Of a stretch of 64,000 nt of DNA, positions 1 through 11,300 are shown one piece after another (position 1 is the first letter of the stretch; each line of letters starts with the position of its first letter). The DNA is taken from assembly GCF_047495875.1 (NCBI RefSeq), contig NC_092463.1, positions 2,737,057-2,801,056 of the forward strand. The letters run 5' to 3'. The notes below the pieces were generated by a model, which did no database searches, had not been told where the DNA came from, and saw only the letters and a program-made list of their open reading frames with translations. A program made the translations under genes and the position numbers. Origin of the DNA: Pithys albifrons albifrons. Its lineage: Eukaryota > Chordata > Aves > Passeriformes > Thamnophilidae.

Positions 1-2716
1 CTGCCGCCTGCACTGGGACAACGAGGTGGTGTCAGTGGAGCACAAGCGTGGTTGGGACATGCTCCTCTGTGCTGACACCTACCACTATGCAGTGGGTCTG
101 CTGGCCAGGTGAGACCCCCTTCTCCCCACTGCCCCCACAGCTCTGCCCTGGGCGTGGGGCAACCCACACGACCACCGTGGGTATAAGTCAAAATGCCTTT
201 GCACCAAGGCTTGGCTGAGGAGAGGTGGGTGCACAGGAGCAGCCACATCCCAAAGCACTTGTGACCCATCCAGGGCTGGTGGGGAAAGATCTGTGAGTGT
301 GTCCTGGCGGAGCTTTGCCCACCCTGCTCAGTGTCCATGGCTGCTTTTTTCCCCCTGACAGGGAGATGGGCCATGTCTTAGTCCCAAGGGATTCCTTGAT
401 CCCAACCCACCTGCTGGGGCTCCTCAGCAGGGAGGAGCCGTGCTGGGAGCTCCCTGCCCTGGCGTTCCTGGTGGAGGTGAGCCCGATGGCGAGCGCTGCC
501 TGGCCCAGCTGCCTCCACCTCTCGGCCCTCCCGCAGCAGCAGCTGCCCGGGACGGTGCCCGCACTCTGGGCGGGCCGGGGCTCCTGCCGGCCGGGCACCC
601 CGTCACTGCTCTGTGCCTTTCAGCTCCTGGACGGCCTGGACGTCAGCAAATGGCACCAGAGTGTCCTGCAGGTCCTGTCGAGGCACCTGCGCAGTGAGTG
701 CCCGGAGAGGCGTCGCCTGGCTCTCAGGGGCCTCATGGTTCTCAGCGAGGATCCCTCCATGGTAAGCAAGGGGCTGAAGCCGTGCTGGTAACCTGGGGCT
801 GGGCAAGGCAGTCCCTTGGCCTTGGCCGGCCTCGGCGAGCTGTGCCAGCTACTCTCAGCTCTGCCGCTGCCTCCCTCTTCAACTGCCCGTGCCCAGCGGG
901 ACAGGCCTTTGGCCTCAGGGCCCTGTGGCAGCAGCGTGGGGGCTGCACTGCCACAGTGGGGCAGCTGTTTGGGGCCTCACAGCACAGCATTGTGTTCCAC
1001 ACAGGTCAAAAGCCTCTGCAGCCACTCTGAAAGCCTCCTGGAGCTGCTGTGTGATGGAGACAGAGAGCTGGTCATCATGAGCCTCTCTGTGTTCCTGAAT
1101 GTGCTCCGGGAGGAGGACAGTAGAGCACTCAGCTCCACTGCCCCCAAGCTGGCTGAGGCGCTCCTGCCTCTCTTTGACAACGTAAGGCTCTGTGTCCCCA
1201 GCCACAGGCACTGGGTGCTGCCAGGAAACCTGGTGCCCTGTGCATTTTCAGGCCTGGGTCTCCTCCTGGTGGGCATGGAGCAGCCAGTGCTGAGCTCTTT
1301 CTCTCTTCTTTGGCCCCAGGACAACAGTCATCTGAGGCTGCTCTCCATCTGCCTCTTGCGAGAGCTCGTGGAGTTGCTGGCAGAAGAGGGAGCAAAGGCC
1401 TGGAAGACGCTGATGCGCCAGAGCCTGGTGCCCCTGTTCTTCCACTGGCACGACAAGAACCAGCGCGTGGCAGAGGTGAGCACTTGTGGGCTCCGGTGTC
1501 CCCAGGGGAAGGGGTTGGGATGCCTCCTGCCCTGGGGCCTGGCGGGCTCTGGCCTGCGCCTGGCCTTGCTCCAGGGACGCAGCTCCTGTGCCCTGGGCTC
1601 TGGTGCCATGTCCCGCTCTCTGCTGCTCTGCAGGCCTCTCGGGGAATGTTACATCGCGCTGCAACGTTCCTCAAGAGGAGGGATCTGGAGCAGCTGATTA
1701 AAACAGAGAAGCCCTTCAAGTTCTGCGACCACCTGGTAGGGACGACCCCAAAGGCCCAGCCCCGGGCTGGACAAGCCCCCAGCCCCCGATGCCCAGTGTG
1801 TGGGCTGGCACTGTGCCTCTGCCCACTGCTGCGCCCACCTCTGGGACACCAGCCTGGGCTCCACACGCTCCTCCCTTGCCTCGGGCTGTGCGGGCAGGGG
1901 AGGCCAGTGCTGGGCACGGGCAGTGCCCGGCCAAGGGGCACAGCCTCAGCCGACCCTTCCCCCCTGACCCGGCGCTCTCTGCAGATGGAAAAGGACGTGA
2001 CCAGACGAGCCAAGTACCTGCGCCAGGCCCTGCCGTACCTGCAGAGCCCACAGGAGCCCCTGCGAAAGGCGGCCCTCAAGTTCATGGGTGAGTCCCCAGC
2101 CCGCGCTGCCTCCCCGCCCGCTGCAGCTCGGCCCCAGCCCCGCCTGCTGCAGCCGCAGCACCAGCCGGCCCAGGGGCTGTGCAGCCTGACAGGCTCGCTG
2201 TTCACAGGGCTCGCCAAGTGGCACATGAAAGACCAGCCCAAAGACCTGGCGCGCATCATCAAGGGTGAGTCAGGGCACTGGGCTGGCACTGGGGGCTGGC
2301 AGGGACGAGCACAGGCCCTGGATACGGAGCTGCAGTCCCTGCCTGCTTGCACAAGGCTCTGTTCCCTGCACGACATGGCCAGGACACAAACACACACTCG
2401 GCTCCTGCTCCCTCCTGGCCATGGCAAGAGCTGCTTGGGATGGCCCCGTCAGGAGGGGCTCCTCGGGTACCCCCACAACCGGGCTCTGACCGTTGCTCTC
2501 TTCCTCTCTCTGCCAGCCCTTGACGACGCCATGAGTGAGGAAACCTGTCCCGCATATACCAACATGCGATTTGCAGTTTGGGACACTTACAGACGGGCAG
2601 TAGAAAATTCTTCTGCTGCACCGAGACACCCGACGTCCCAGCGGCAGGACCGCAACAAAGCCCCGACGCCACGTCTTTGCAGAGCTGGAGCTCCACCTTC
2701 TTCCGAGCTCCAGTGA
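1..2716 (+). CDS. MROH-like: MROH-like HEAT-repeat protein, copy A (5' part outside window)
   Basis: This is the 3' portion of a maestro heat-like repeat family gene. Exons: 1-108 (rest of exon 7), 362-476, 624-761, 1005-1181, 1320-1475, 1634-1735, 1985-2087, 2208-2264, 2517-2716; stop TGA at 2714-2716. All visible introns are GT-AG and phases join without a frameshift. The product is a run of amphipathic helical repeats rich in Leu. Motifs such as ERRRLALRGL, LAEALLPLF, NQRVAEASR and SPQEPLRKAALKFMG are ones I know from avian MROH proteins. The last exon encodes a polar tail (NMRFAVWDTYRRAVEN, then Pro/Arg-rich). Copy A has Lys in APKLAE (exon 10), as in copy E, and Thr in EKDVTRR (exon 13). 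The family member number cannot be assigned from sequence alone. The molecular role of these bird paralogues is unknown to me. Confidence 0.9.
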
Positions 2717-3071
2717 GGCGGCAGAAGATTAGACACCTCGTGGCCTCTGCGTCGCTCATCGATATCTCCCTCCCTTCCATTCCCTTCTCCTGACCTCACT
2801 TCATCCTTCCCTTTCCTCATCTCTCTGCACAGCTGCATCCCTCCAGCCCTCACACCCTGCCCCTTCTCTTCTCCTGGCCGCAGCTCATCCCTCCCGTTCC
2901 CTTCTGCCCAATGCTCCTCAGTCCCCTTCCTTTCTGCCCACAGCCTATCCCTCCCATTCCTTCTGCCACAAACTCATCCCTTGCCCCTTCCCTTCTCCTG
3001 CCCAGTGCTCAACCTTGCGCCTTCCCTTCTACCCAAAGCTGATCCCTCCCCTTCCCTTCTCCTCCCCAAAG

Positions 3072-3411
3072 GTCATCCCTGTCCCTTCCCTTCTCCTCCC
3101 CACAGTTCATCCCTGTCCCTTCCCTTCTCCTCCCCACAGTTCATCCCTGTCCCTTCCCTTCTCCTCCCCACAGTTCATCCCTGTCCCTTCCCTTCTCCTC
3201 CCCAAAGGTCATCCCTGTCCCTTCCCTTCTCCTCCCCACAGTTCATCCCTGTCCCTTCCCTTCTCCTCCCCACAGTTCATCCCTGTCCCTTCCCTTCTCC
3301 TCCCCACAGTTCATCCCTGTCCCTTCCCTTCTCCTCCCCACAGTTCATCCCTGTCCCTTCCCTTCTCCTCCCCACAGTTCATCCCTGTCCCTTCCCTTCT
3401 CCTGCCCCAAG
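3072..3411 (+). repeat. 34-bp minisatellite in 3' UTR of copy A
   Basis: Ten units of exactly 34 bp start at 3072, 3106, 3140 and so on. Each reads T/G-TCATCCCTG, then a C/T-only tract with TTCTCCTCCCC, then ACAG or AAAG (the last unit ends CTGCCCCA). The surrounding 2780-3470 is a looser pyrimidine-rich version of the same theme. It lies between the stop codon and the poly(A) signal, so it should be transcribed. Open frames through it are a by-product of low complexity. Confidence 0.95.
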
Positions 3412-3472
3412 CTCATCCCTGCCCCTTCCCTTCTCCTTCCCCACACTTCATTCCTCCCCTTCCCCTTATTTC

Positions 3473-3478
3473 AATAAA
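3473..3478 (+). terminator. Poly(A) signal of copy A
   Basis: AATAAA follows the pyrimidine-rich 3' UTR about 757 bp after the stop. A T-rich stretch and TTTGTTAC lie shortly downstream, as expected of a cleavage region. The hexamer is conserved in all copies. Confidence 0.75.
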
Positions 3479-3499
3479 TATTATATTTCCCCCACTTCT

Positions 3500-6400
3500 A
3501 TGCATCTTTGTTACAATCAAACGCCATAAAACCTGAGCCCTGGGGCACACGGGTCTGAGCTCCACCTCATTCTCGGCTCAAGTGAGCCTGACAGTAACAC
3601 CAGACACCTCCTGTCCTCTACAGCGACATGGACAAATCCCTCCATTCCACTCCCTTCTCCGCACTCCACTTCATCCCTCCCTTTCCTGGCCTCTCTCTCT
3701 GGACAGCTGTCTCCCTCAAGCCCTCAGACCCTGCCCCTTCCCTTCTCCTGCCCAAAGCTCACCCTGCCCCTTCCCTTCTCCTGCCCAAAGCTCACCCTGC
3801 CCCTTCCCTTCTCCTGCCCAGAGCCATTCCCACCCACACCCTGGCACAGGCTGCCAGCTCCTCATGGCTGCTCTGGGATCAGCCCAAGCTCCCAAACAAG
3901 CAGGGAAAACCTCTCTGCCATGCTCTGAGAGACAGGATTTAGTGACAGCCAGGCACGCTCAGCCTCACAGGCTCCTTCTCCCACAGCTGGTGATGCCTCA
4001 AAAGGCCACAAAGAATCCTCCAACACTCCTTTTTGAGTCTGAGAAAGCAAAGCATTCTTTATTTGCAGCAAGCTGGCTGCACAGGAATCCTTTCCAAAGC
4101 ACACCCCCAGGGTTACAGAGGTGCTGTAGTTTTATCCTGCAACACCTGACGCTCCATCAGCTGTGAACCCACACCCCAAACCAGCCCTCCCACAGCACTG
4201 CACTCACCACGTCTCTGACACGCCCCCAAACTGGGTTGGAAAGCTCAAAAACACCTTTGTCCTTCTCCTCCCCATCTTGTCCCGTTCATGACCTCGGGCC
4301 TTGGGCACAAAACCAGCCTTCTGGAACAGCTTCAGGCTCCTTGGACTGCCTTGGTGGGATGTCATGTCTCTTTTTCACGATGTTTTCACAGATACAGGAG
4401 CCTTCTTATCTCATTAGAAATTCCTCTCTGTTGAAACTCTTAACAAAGCATCTTAGAAAATGGGTGCAAAGGCATTATTTCCATACCAGGATCTGTGTAA
4501 TAGAGGTTTTAGGCTCCATTTGCCTCCCTCAGAGACTGAAAAGGATTCCATCCTGTTAAGTCTCTGCTAGTTACAGTTCATGTTGAACCATAAGGGTGAA
4601 CAATAACTACAACACTGGATCCCACTGCAGCCTCATCTGCCAACACAAACGAGGAGTACAATTGTCAGGAACAGCTGTTTTATCGGGGCCCGATCCCGTA
4701 ACTAGGGAGGAAGTTTGTGGCACATATTTTCAAAACCCTAAAGAGGACAGGATGACTTTTATAGTATAAAGGGACTGACTGCCAGTCACACATCTAGAGG
4801 CCTGCCGGGAGCTCAGCCAGAGCATGGGGTGTGTGGAGTTTGGTGCAACACCAAACAGCACCCTGGCCCCATCAGGAGCTCCTGACAGAGAACTTGCATT
4901 CTCTGAACGGTTTTCAGGCCCTGTCGGGGCAGACCACCCTGCCACACTCTGCCCCTTGACTGCAGTCAATTGTCTTTACCCCATGGAGTGGTAGTGCAGG
5001 TACCTCTTGCCTCCATGCCATAAAAGCCTCCTCTGGAGATGTGTGTGTTGTCACAACAACGAGTGACATTGATATCAAGTGTACACACATAGATGTGCCT
5101 CTAATGAACCCCAACACAACAGCTGCATCACAGGAACAGGGAGTCTCATTGCAGCAAGCTGAGTATTTGCTGCAGCCAGGGACGATCTAAACAAATCACC
5201 TCATGGGCCATGTTTCCACTTGGTTTCACAGATTGCAAGCAAGATGTGAACATGGACCTCGGGGGGAGCTCCTAAAATCAGTCTCTGCTTGCAGGGACTG
5301 GGAGAGCTCCACAGGTTACTCAGACACTTCTTTCCCTTTCACTGGCACTGCTTAGCACAGGATTCTTCTCTGGGGAACTCAGCATTTCCCACATTCCTTG
5401 CTCAACACATCAGGCAATTTTACAAAACATCCTGGAGACAAATTTAAAGGGAGACACATTTCAGTTCAGAATCACAGGAAACTCTGTGTGGATTCTCCAG
5501 CTGAATTCAGGGAGGAATGTCTTTCCCTGCTGCAGCAATCAGAGACAAGATACAAACATTCAAAGCAATGCTGGGGAGAGCCATAGACTGACTGAAAAAC
5601 TACCGGGACCAAAAATTGACACATCTAAACACTGCAAGTTACCCAGAGAGAGTGTATAGAAACAATCAATGCAGCAAAAACACAGTGTGAGTTTTCTCTT
5701 CTGTTCCGTATCATCTTCTCATGAACCACCTGCAAGAGGAGAAAACTCAGGCCCACTTAGACCTGTTGACAGAGGGCACTGCCCACCTGGCTGTGACTCA
5801 ATAATCAAACTCACAGGAAAAGGAACCAAAAGACAACAAAGGACAATAATGACAATCTAGAACATAATGAAAATATTTCCAAGTCTCTGGGACTTTAACA
5901 ACACTACACAAGTTAGAGTAGCCACCCATCCTTTTGGGACCCTTTCAGAATTAGAGAAAAACAGTTTGTGTCAGATTGGCACATGCTGTTAAAGCTTTCT
6001 AACCTTTCTATCCTAGTCTGGATTCTCAAAGCCTGATCCATATACACACCACCTTTGGAAGCCACAAGCCCATCTACAGCCATTCAGTTCTGTTTGGCTG
6101 CCTTAGGAAAGCTGCTCATTTCCATTTACAAGACTTTTTAACCATGAGAGAAGCCTGCTCACAAACTTGCCCTTCTTCTTTCCATGCCCCTCAACTCTTT
6201 GAAGCCACGTTTGCTATTCTACGCAAGGTCCTGCTTAGGATGGTTGACTAATCCAGCTACAAATGGCCATGTTATAATACTACAAACCATATTCTGCAAA
6301 GGCAAAAGGGAAATCACTTAATGATACTCCTGTCTGATTCCGTTCTGGCTTTATCTGCAGTGAGCTCACTGCTCTCTTCTTCTTCCCTACGTCTTGGTTA

Positions 6401-7933
6401 CTTCTTCTCTGACCTGAGATCTCATCTCAGCCATTGTGCTCACAGTCCAAAACCTTTCTGTGCTGATGCATCCCATGGTCAGGCCCTCGTCTGGATTACC
6501 TGAGCTGGAGCTTTTCTGGCAGATTCACTGTCTCGGACCAAACTGTGCCACTCTCAGAGCACATTCTGCACAAGCACCTCCTGCAAATCTGCTCTCCTGG
6601 AATAACTTCAGGAACATCATCTTGTTCCAGTAACGCAGCTCGGTGCTGTGTCCTGCTCGGGGACAGCCCCTGGCCCCCTCTTTCTTGCAGTCCTGGATGA
6701 AGTCCATGCACAGGGATGGAGCAGTGGCTGCTACAGCCCCCACACACCCAGGCCACTCTCAAATAACATTGTCCAACTGCTTGGAGAAGGCCCTTGGGTC
6801 TGATTTGGACAATTCCCACATCATCTCCTGACCTAAACATTGTATCCCCACCATCAAGAATCAAAACCCCATTACAATTGTCCACCCGCTCCTCATGAGC
6901 CACTGGCCCACCCCAGGAGTCTCCAGGAGTGGGGTGTGGAAAAGTTCTTTCCTTCTGTTCACTCATCAGTATCTGACACTCCAAAACATTCATCAAATTC
7001 CAGGCACTGAGCAGCAGCAGCAAAACTTCACTCTGTCAACACACAGAAGGCACAACACATCCCTGACATGTCCCTTACAGCTCTCCTCGCATGTATTTAA
7101 TAAGGATGTGCATTGTCTGGCATCTTAAACTCATGTGAACAGTCCCAAAAATACATTTACTCCCAAGATGAAACTTCCAGCACATGAATAAACAAACAGA
7201 TCCTTGTCTTAACTTTGAGGTACTTTCTCACAATAGGTGTAGTTCCAATTCTTTCTATATTAGGAAGCAATAGAACAGAGGTTTTAGGCCACAGAAGTGA
7301 AACCAAACACAGCAGAGACGTCCAGTACAAACTCTTTGCGTGGGCAGAATTTCCTTGTGCCACATCAGTTTTGCTTGGGAATGCTGCAGTGGAAACCAGG
7401 GGCTGGGATCACTGCATCCCCTCTGGGATCCCACCTCCTTTCCCTGACACTTTGCCTCACACAGACCCAGCTGCCCATATATATTTCTGAAGAAGCTGAG
7501 GGTGATGTGGGGTGACGTTTGAGACACACATGACAAGGAAGAACCTCTGTCCTCCTGGAATCATGGACTGCAAAGTCACCTGGGAACCACCTGCATCATC
7601 CAGAGACTTCCCTGAGCTCAGGACAAACACCACCAGCCTTTACTGCCAAGCATATAAACTCTACACTTTATGTCTTGCCCAAATATTATCACAGAACTAC
7701 AGAACACTTTGGGTTGAAGGGATCTCAAAGACCATGCAGTTCCATCCCACAGCAGTGAGCTGCTCAGGGAGCGTTGGTGTTTGTGCAACATCCTCACTTG
7801 TTTGGGGTGCCTTTGTAACACTGAGTGAACTTTGGTTTCATGGACAGCTTTTATCCCAGCCATCCTGGATGCTTTACAGGACGGATTCCTTTCAATCTGG
7901 GACAGGTTGGCCAGGCTGGAGGAGGCCCCAGAA
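3500..7933. other. Spacer between copies A and B
   Basis: From 3556 to about 3835 the sequence again resembles the end of the terminal exon plus pyrimidine-rich 3' UTR (compare 48709 onward), so the unit carries a relic second 3' end. From about 4000 to 7690 composition drops to ordinary AT-richer DNA with no convincing gene. The minus strand has AATAAA at 4058-4063 and TATAAAAG near 4753-4760, which could belong to an old minus-strand retroelement. I could not find paired LTRs or a recognisable pol domain. A 175-codon minus-strand frame at 6496-7023 resembles nothing I know. The spacer ends in a CR1 fragment and the promoter of copy B. Confidence 0.6.
7688..7760 (-). mobile_element. CR1: CR1 LINE 3'-end fragment upstream of copy B
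   Basis: The segment starts TCACAGAACTACAGAACA and continues TTTGGGTTGAAGGGATCTC, which is the reverse complement of a diverged avian CR1 3' end. It lies about 170 bp before the tripled promoter element. The homologous fragment occurs in every unit. Confidence 0.7.
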
Positions 7934-8072
7934 CCCTTTGTGACACTGTGGCCATCGCGGATGGGATGGGACAGGGCAGGGTGTCTCAGGGCCCTTTGTG
8001 ACACGGTGGCCATCACCAATGCATTGGAAGGGCAGGGTGTCCAAGGGCCCTTTGTGACACACCCTTATATAG
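7934..8072 (+). promoter_or_regulatory. Core promoter of copy B: tripled element plus TATA box
   Basis: CCCTTTGTGACAC occurs at 7934-7946, 7992-8004 and 8048-8060, spaced 58 and 56 bp, within imperfect repeats that also share GGGCAGGGTGTC. A TATATAGG box begins at 8066, six bases after the third element. A start near 8095 is inferred. From there to the first ATG (8369) I see no other ATG, so initiation at 8369 is unambiguous. Confidence 0.75.
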
Positions 8073-8368
8073 GTGTTGGCGCCAACGCGGCCACATCACA
8101 GTGCTCAGAGCAGGCGACGGGAGAGGACGGGACAGAGCGGTGTCGTCAGGAGCTTCCTCACAGCACACGCCTTTCTCGCCCACCCGAAGCTTTTCCCAGA
8201 GTTCTCTTTCTAGCCAGTACCCTCGAGGCCACCCCACGGGATTTGGTGACCGGGGCTTTTCCCAGGCCTCACCACTCCCTGTGGAAGGGGCCCTCGGGGC
8301 CATTCTCCAGGACCAGGGGCTTTTCAGAGGTGTCCCCCTTGCAGGTACCATCCGGACCACACTGGGCC

Positions 8369-11300
8369 ATGGCAGGGGGATGCTTCAGCCTTTTCCGCCT
8401 CTTCCGGAGGAAGAAGAAGAACAGGAAAGGCCCTGGGGCTGCCCCAGCACAGAAACCTGAGGAGGTGCAGCACTTCCAGCCCCAGCAGCAGGGTGAGTGC
8501 TGGAGCTGGGCCACAGGGATGGCATGGTGGCTGCAGCCAGCTGGGCCCCTTCCCGGCCCCTGTGCACATGGCCAGGCAAAGGGACATGAACAGAGGGCCC
8601 AAGGCTGATCCCCGCAGCATCCGTGCTCCAGGCACTGCCTGTGCAGGGCTGGGCTGGGCTCTGTTCGGCGGCCTCTCCCGCAGCCCCTCAGCTCTGACTG
8701 CGCTCGCTCTTTGCCAGACCCAGCCCGGGACCGGACACAAGAGCAGCACCGTGCCCGTGGCCGCTTCCGCAGAGCTGTTCAGGTACCTGCAGCCATCCCC
8801 ACCTGGCTGCACCTGCTGGCACTGCTCAGCCTGTCACCGCTGGCACACCACTCCATGGCATTTCCCTCTCTTCCCTGCCCTTTCTTCTCCTGCAGAGATT
8901 GCTGAAATTCATGGCAATTCGGCGTAGAACAGCCAGGACCACACCAGCTGACGCTGTGGCACAGTCTGACACCAGGCCAAGCAAGATCGAGGTGAAGGCT
9001 GATGTCCACCCTGCACCTGTTGATGGTGCAGAAAACTCTGACATGGCATCAGCTGATGGCAAGGAAACCTGTGACACGGCACCCACTGTGGACAAAGCCA
9101 ACTGTGACATGGAACCAATTCAGGCCAGAGCCAACTGGCACTCAGTACCAGCTGATGGCACAGAAGCCTCAGACATGGCAGCAAGGAATGGTACAGACAA
9201 CTGTGAGTCAGCACCAGGTGATGATGCAGCAACATCTTCCATGTCACCAAGTGATGGCACAGACAGCTCTGACACCAGCCTGAGCAGTGCCATCACAAAT
9301 GCTGACCCAGCACCAGAAGACAGAGAAACCACTGAAGTGCCACCCAGTGATGACACAGACACTTGTGAGCCAGCACCAATTGATGGCATAACCTCGGACA
9401 CCGCTTGGACTGATGACCCTGACTCTGTGTTGACGGATGACATGACAGACTCTGACACCGCAGCAACTGATGCCATGGCCAAGGATGATGCCATGGCCAA
9501 GGGCATAGGAAGCACTGCTGTCACTGAGGCACTCAATCCAGAAGATTTCCAGGAGAAAGATGTCCCCAGTGCAAAGCAAGTAAGCAGACACACTGTGGCC
9601 AGGGCTCTTGTGGCCCCTCAAGTCAGAACCGCTGGGCCCCCTCAGCCTTTGAGGCCAGCATAGTGTGGTGGGAAGAGAAGCCCTTCCCAGGGGAAGCTGG
9701 GACACTGGCTGGCTCTGGCACCTCACCAACTGTCCCTTGTTCCTCCTTCAGGTGCCAGCCATCGTCAGGTACATCCACCAGTGGCTCATGTGCCAGTGGT
9801 CTCCAGATGTCACGCCGCCCAGGAACATTTGCAGCCTGGCCGACGCACACCCCCACGATGTTGTGACGACTCTCCTGCGCTGTGCCCCATCCTGTGACAG
9901 GTACAGGGCCCAGCTGCTTTGCTGGCTCAGGGCTCACCAGCCTTTAGAACCCATCACCTTGCAGAGCCTGTCTCCCATGCTCTGCCAGATACAAACACAG
10001 AGTTCCACGCCCCTCTGGTGCCTCCCTTTCCCACCCTGCCATGTCAGCCCCCAGTCCTGCTGCCATGCTCCCTCCTGGCCCCTCAAAGCACTCTGGCTCT
10101 GCCCCCTGGGCCCCCACGGCTGCCAAGGCCGTGGCACTGTTGCCCAGAGCTCCCTGACACAGAGCTCTGACCCCACAGAGCTGCTGCAATCCTGTGGAGG
10201 ACCATGGCCTCCTCGGGAACCACAGCGCAGAAGGTGCTGCCAACGCTGCTCGGCGTCATGGAGGACTGGCCCCTGCACAGCACGGCCACCTCCGACGGGG
10301 ACGACACCCATGTCTGCGCCCTGGCTGTGAGTTTCTGAACTGGCCTTTGCTGCTCCCACATCGCCTCTCCAGCGGCTCTCCATCCTCCCCCCCCACCACA
10401 TCTCCCGCCTTGGGCTTTGGGCTGCAGCTCTGCCTTAGGGGCACGTTCAAGGGCACCAGACCTGCTGCTCCCCCTGGGTCTCCCCTGGCCTCTCCCTCCC
10501 ACACTCGGGCCCTGCCACGTGGACGACCCGGCACTGAGCGTGTCTCCCTGTGGTTCTATTACAGGCAACCCTGGCACTGTGGCTGATGGTCCAGGAGCCC
10601 CAGTGCCAGGATGCCCTGAGGATTTATGCCCCCCACCTCCTCCTGGCTCTGCTCAGCCAAGTTCACATGAGCACAGAGCAGATGCCACAGGAGCTCAACA
10701 CCTTCTGGAGGACATGCCAGGACCAACACGGCCTTCCCACCAACCCCAACAGGTGCTCCATCCCAGTCCTCTCTCCCTCCCACTCCCTCGGGGCTGGGGC
10801 CACCGCTCCCACCATGACCTGGGCTTTGCTCTGCACACAGCTTTGCAGTACACACCATCAAGGCCCTGCTCTGCCGCCTGCACTGGGACAACGAGGTGGT
10901 GTCAGTGGAGCACAAGCGTGGTTGGGACATGCTCCTCTGTGCTGACACCTACCACTATGCAGTGGGTCTGCTGGCCAGGTGAGACCCCCTTCTCCCCACT
11001 GCCCCCACAGCTCTGTCCTGGGCGTGGGGCAACCCACACGACCACCGTGGGTGTAAGTCAAAATGCCTTTGCACCAAGGCTTGGCTGAGGAGAGATGGGT
11101 GCACAGGAGCAGCCACATCCCAAAGCACTTGTGACCCATCCAGGGCTGGTGGGGAAAGATCTGTGAGTGTGTCCTGGCAGAGCTTTGCCCACCCTGCTCA
11201 GTGTCCATGGCTGCTTTTTTCCTCCTGACAGGGAGATGGGCCATGTCTTAGTCCCAAGGGATTCCTTGATCCCAACCCACCTGCTGGGGCTCCTCAGCAG

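Noticed and set aside
1129..2427. Long minus-strand open frame (432 codons) opposite the HEAT exons, present again in units 2 and 4
   Set aside because: It is a GC-rich shadow of conserved coding and intron sequence, is broken in copies C and E, and crosses introns of the + strand gene.
3072..3411. Regular spaced repeats resembling a CRISPR array
   Set aside because: Units are contiguous with no unique spacers, and the genome is a vertebrate one.
2981..3536. Pro/Ser/Leu-rich open frames across the 34-bp minisatellite
   Set aside because: Low-complexity translation of a 3' UTR repeat after a valid stop codon. Unit number and length vary freely between copies, including 31-bp units that shift the frame.
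4663..4887. Possible small LTR with ends TGTCAGGA and TCCTGACA
   Set aside because: The inverted ends and a TATA-like stretch are present, but there is no target-site duplication, no second LTR and no internal domain. Chance cannot be excluded.
7832..8368. In-frame extension upstream of the copy B start codon
   Set aside because: It runs back through the TATA box and contains no in-frame ATG downstream of the likely start site, so 8369 is the supported start.
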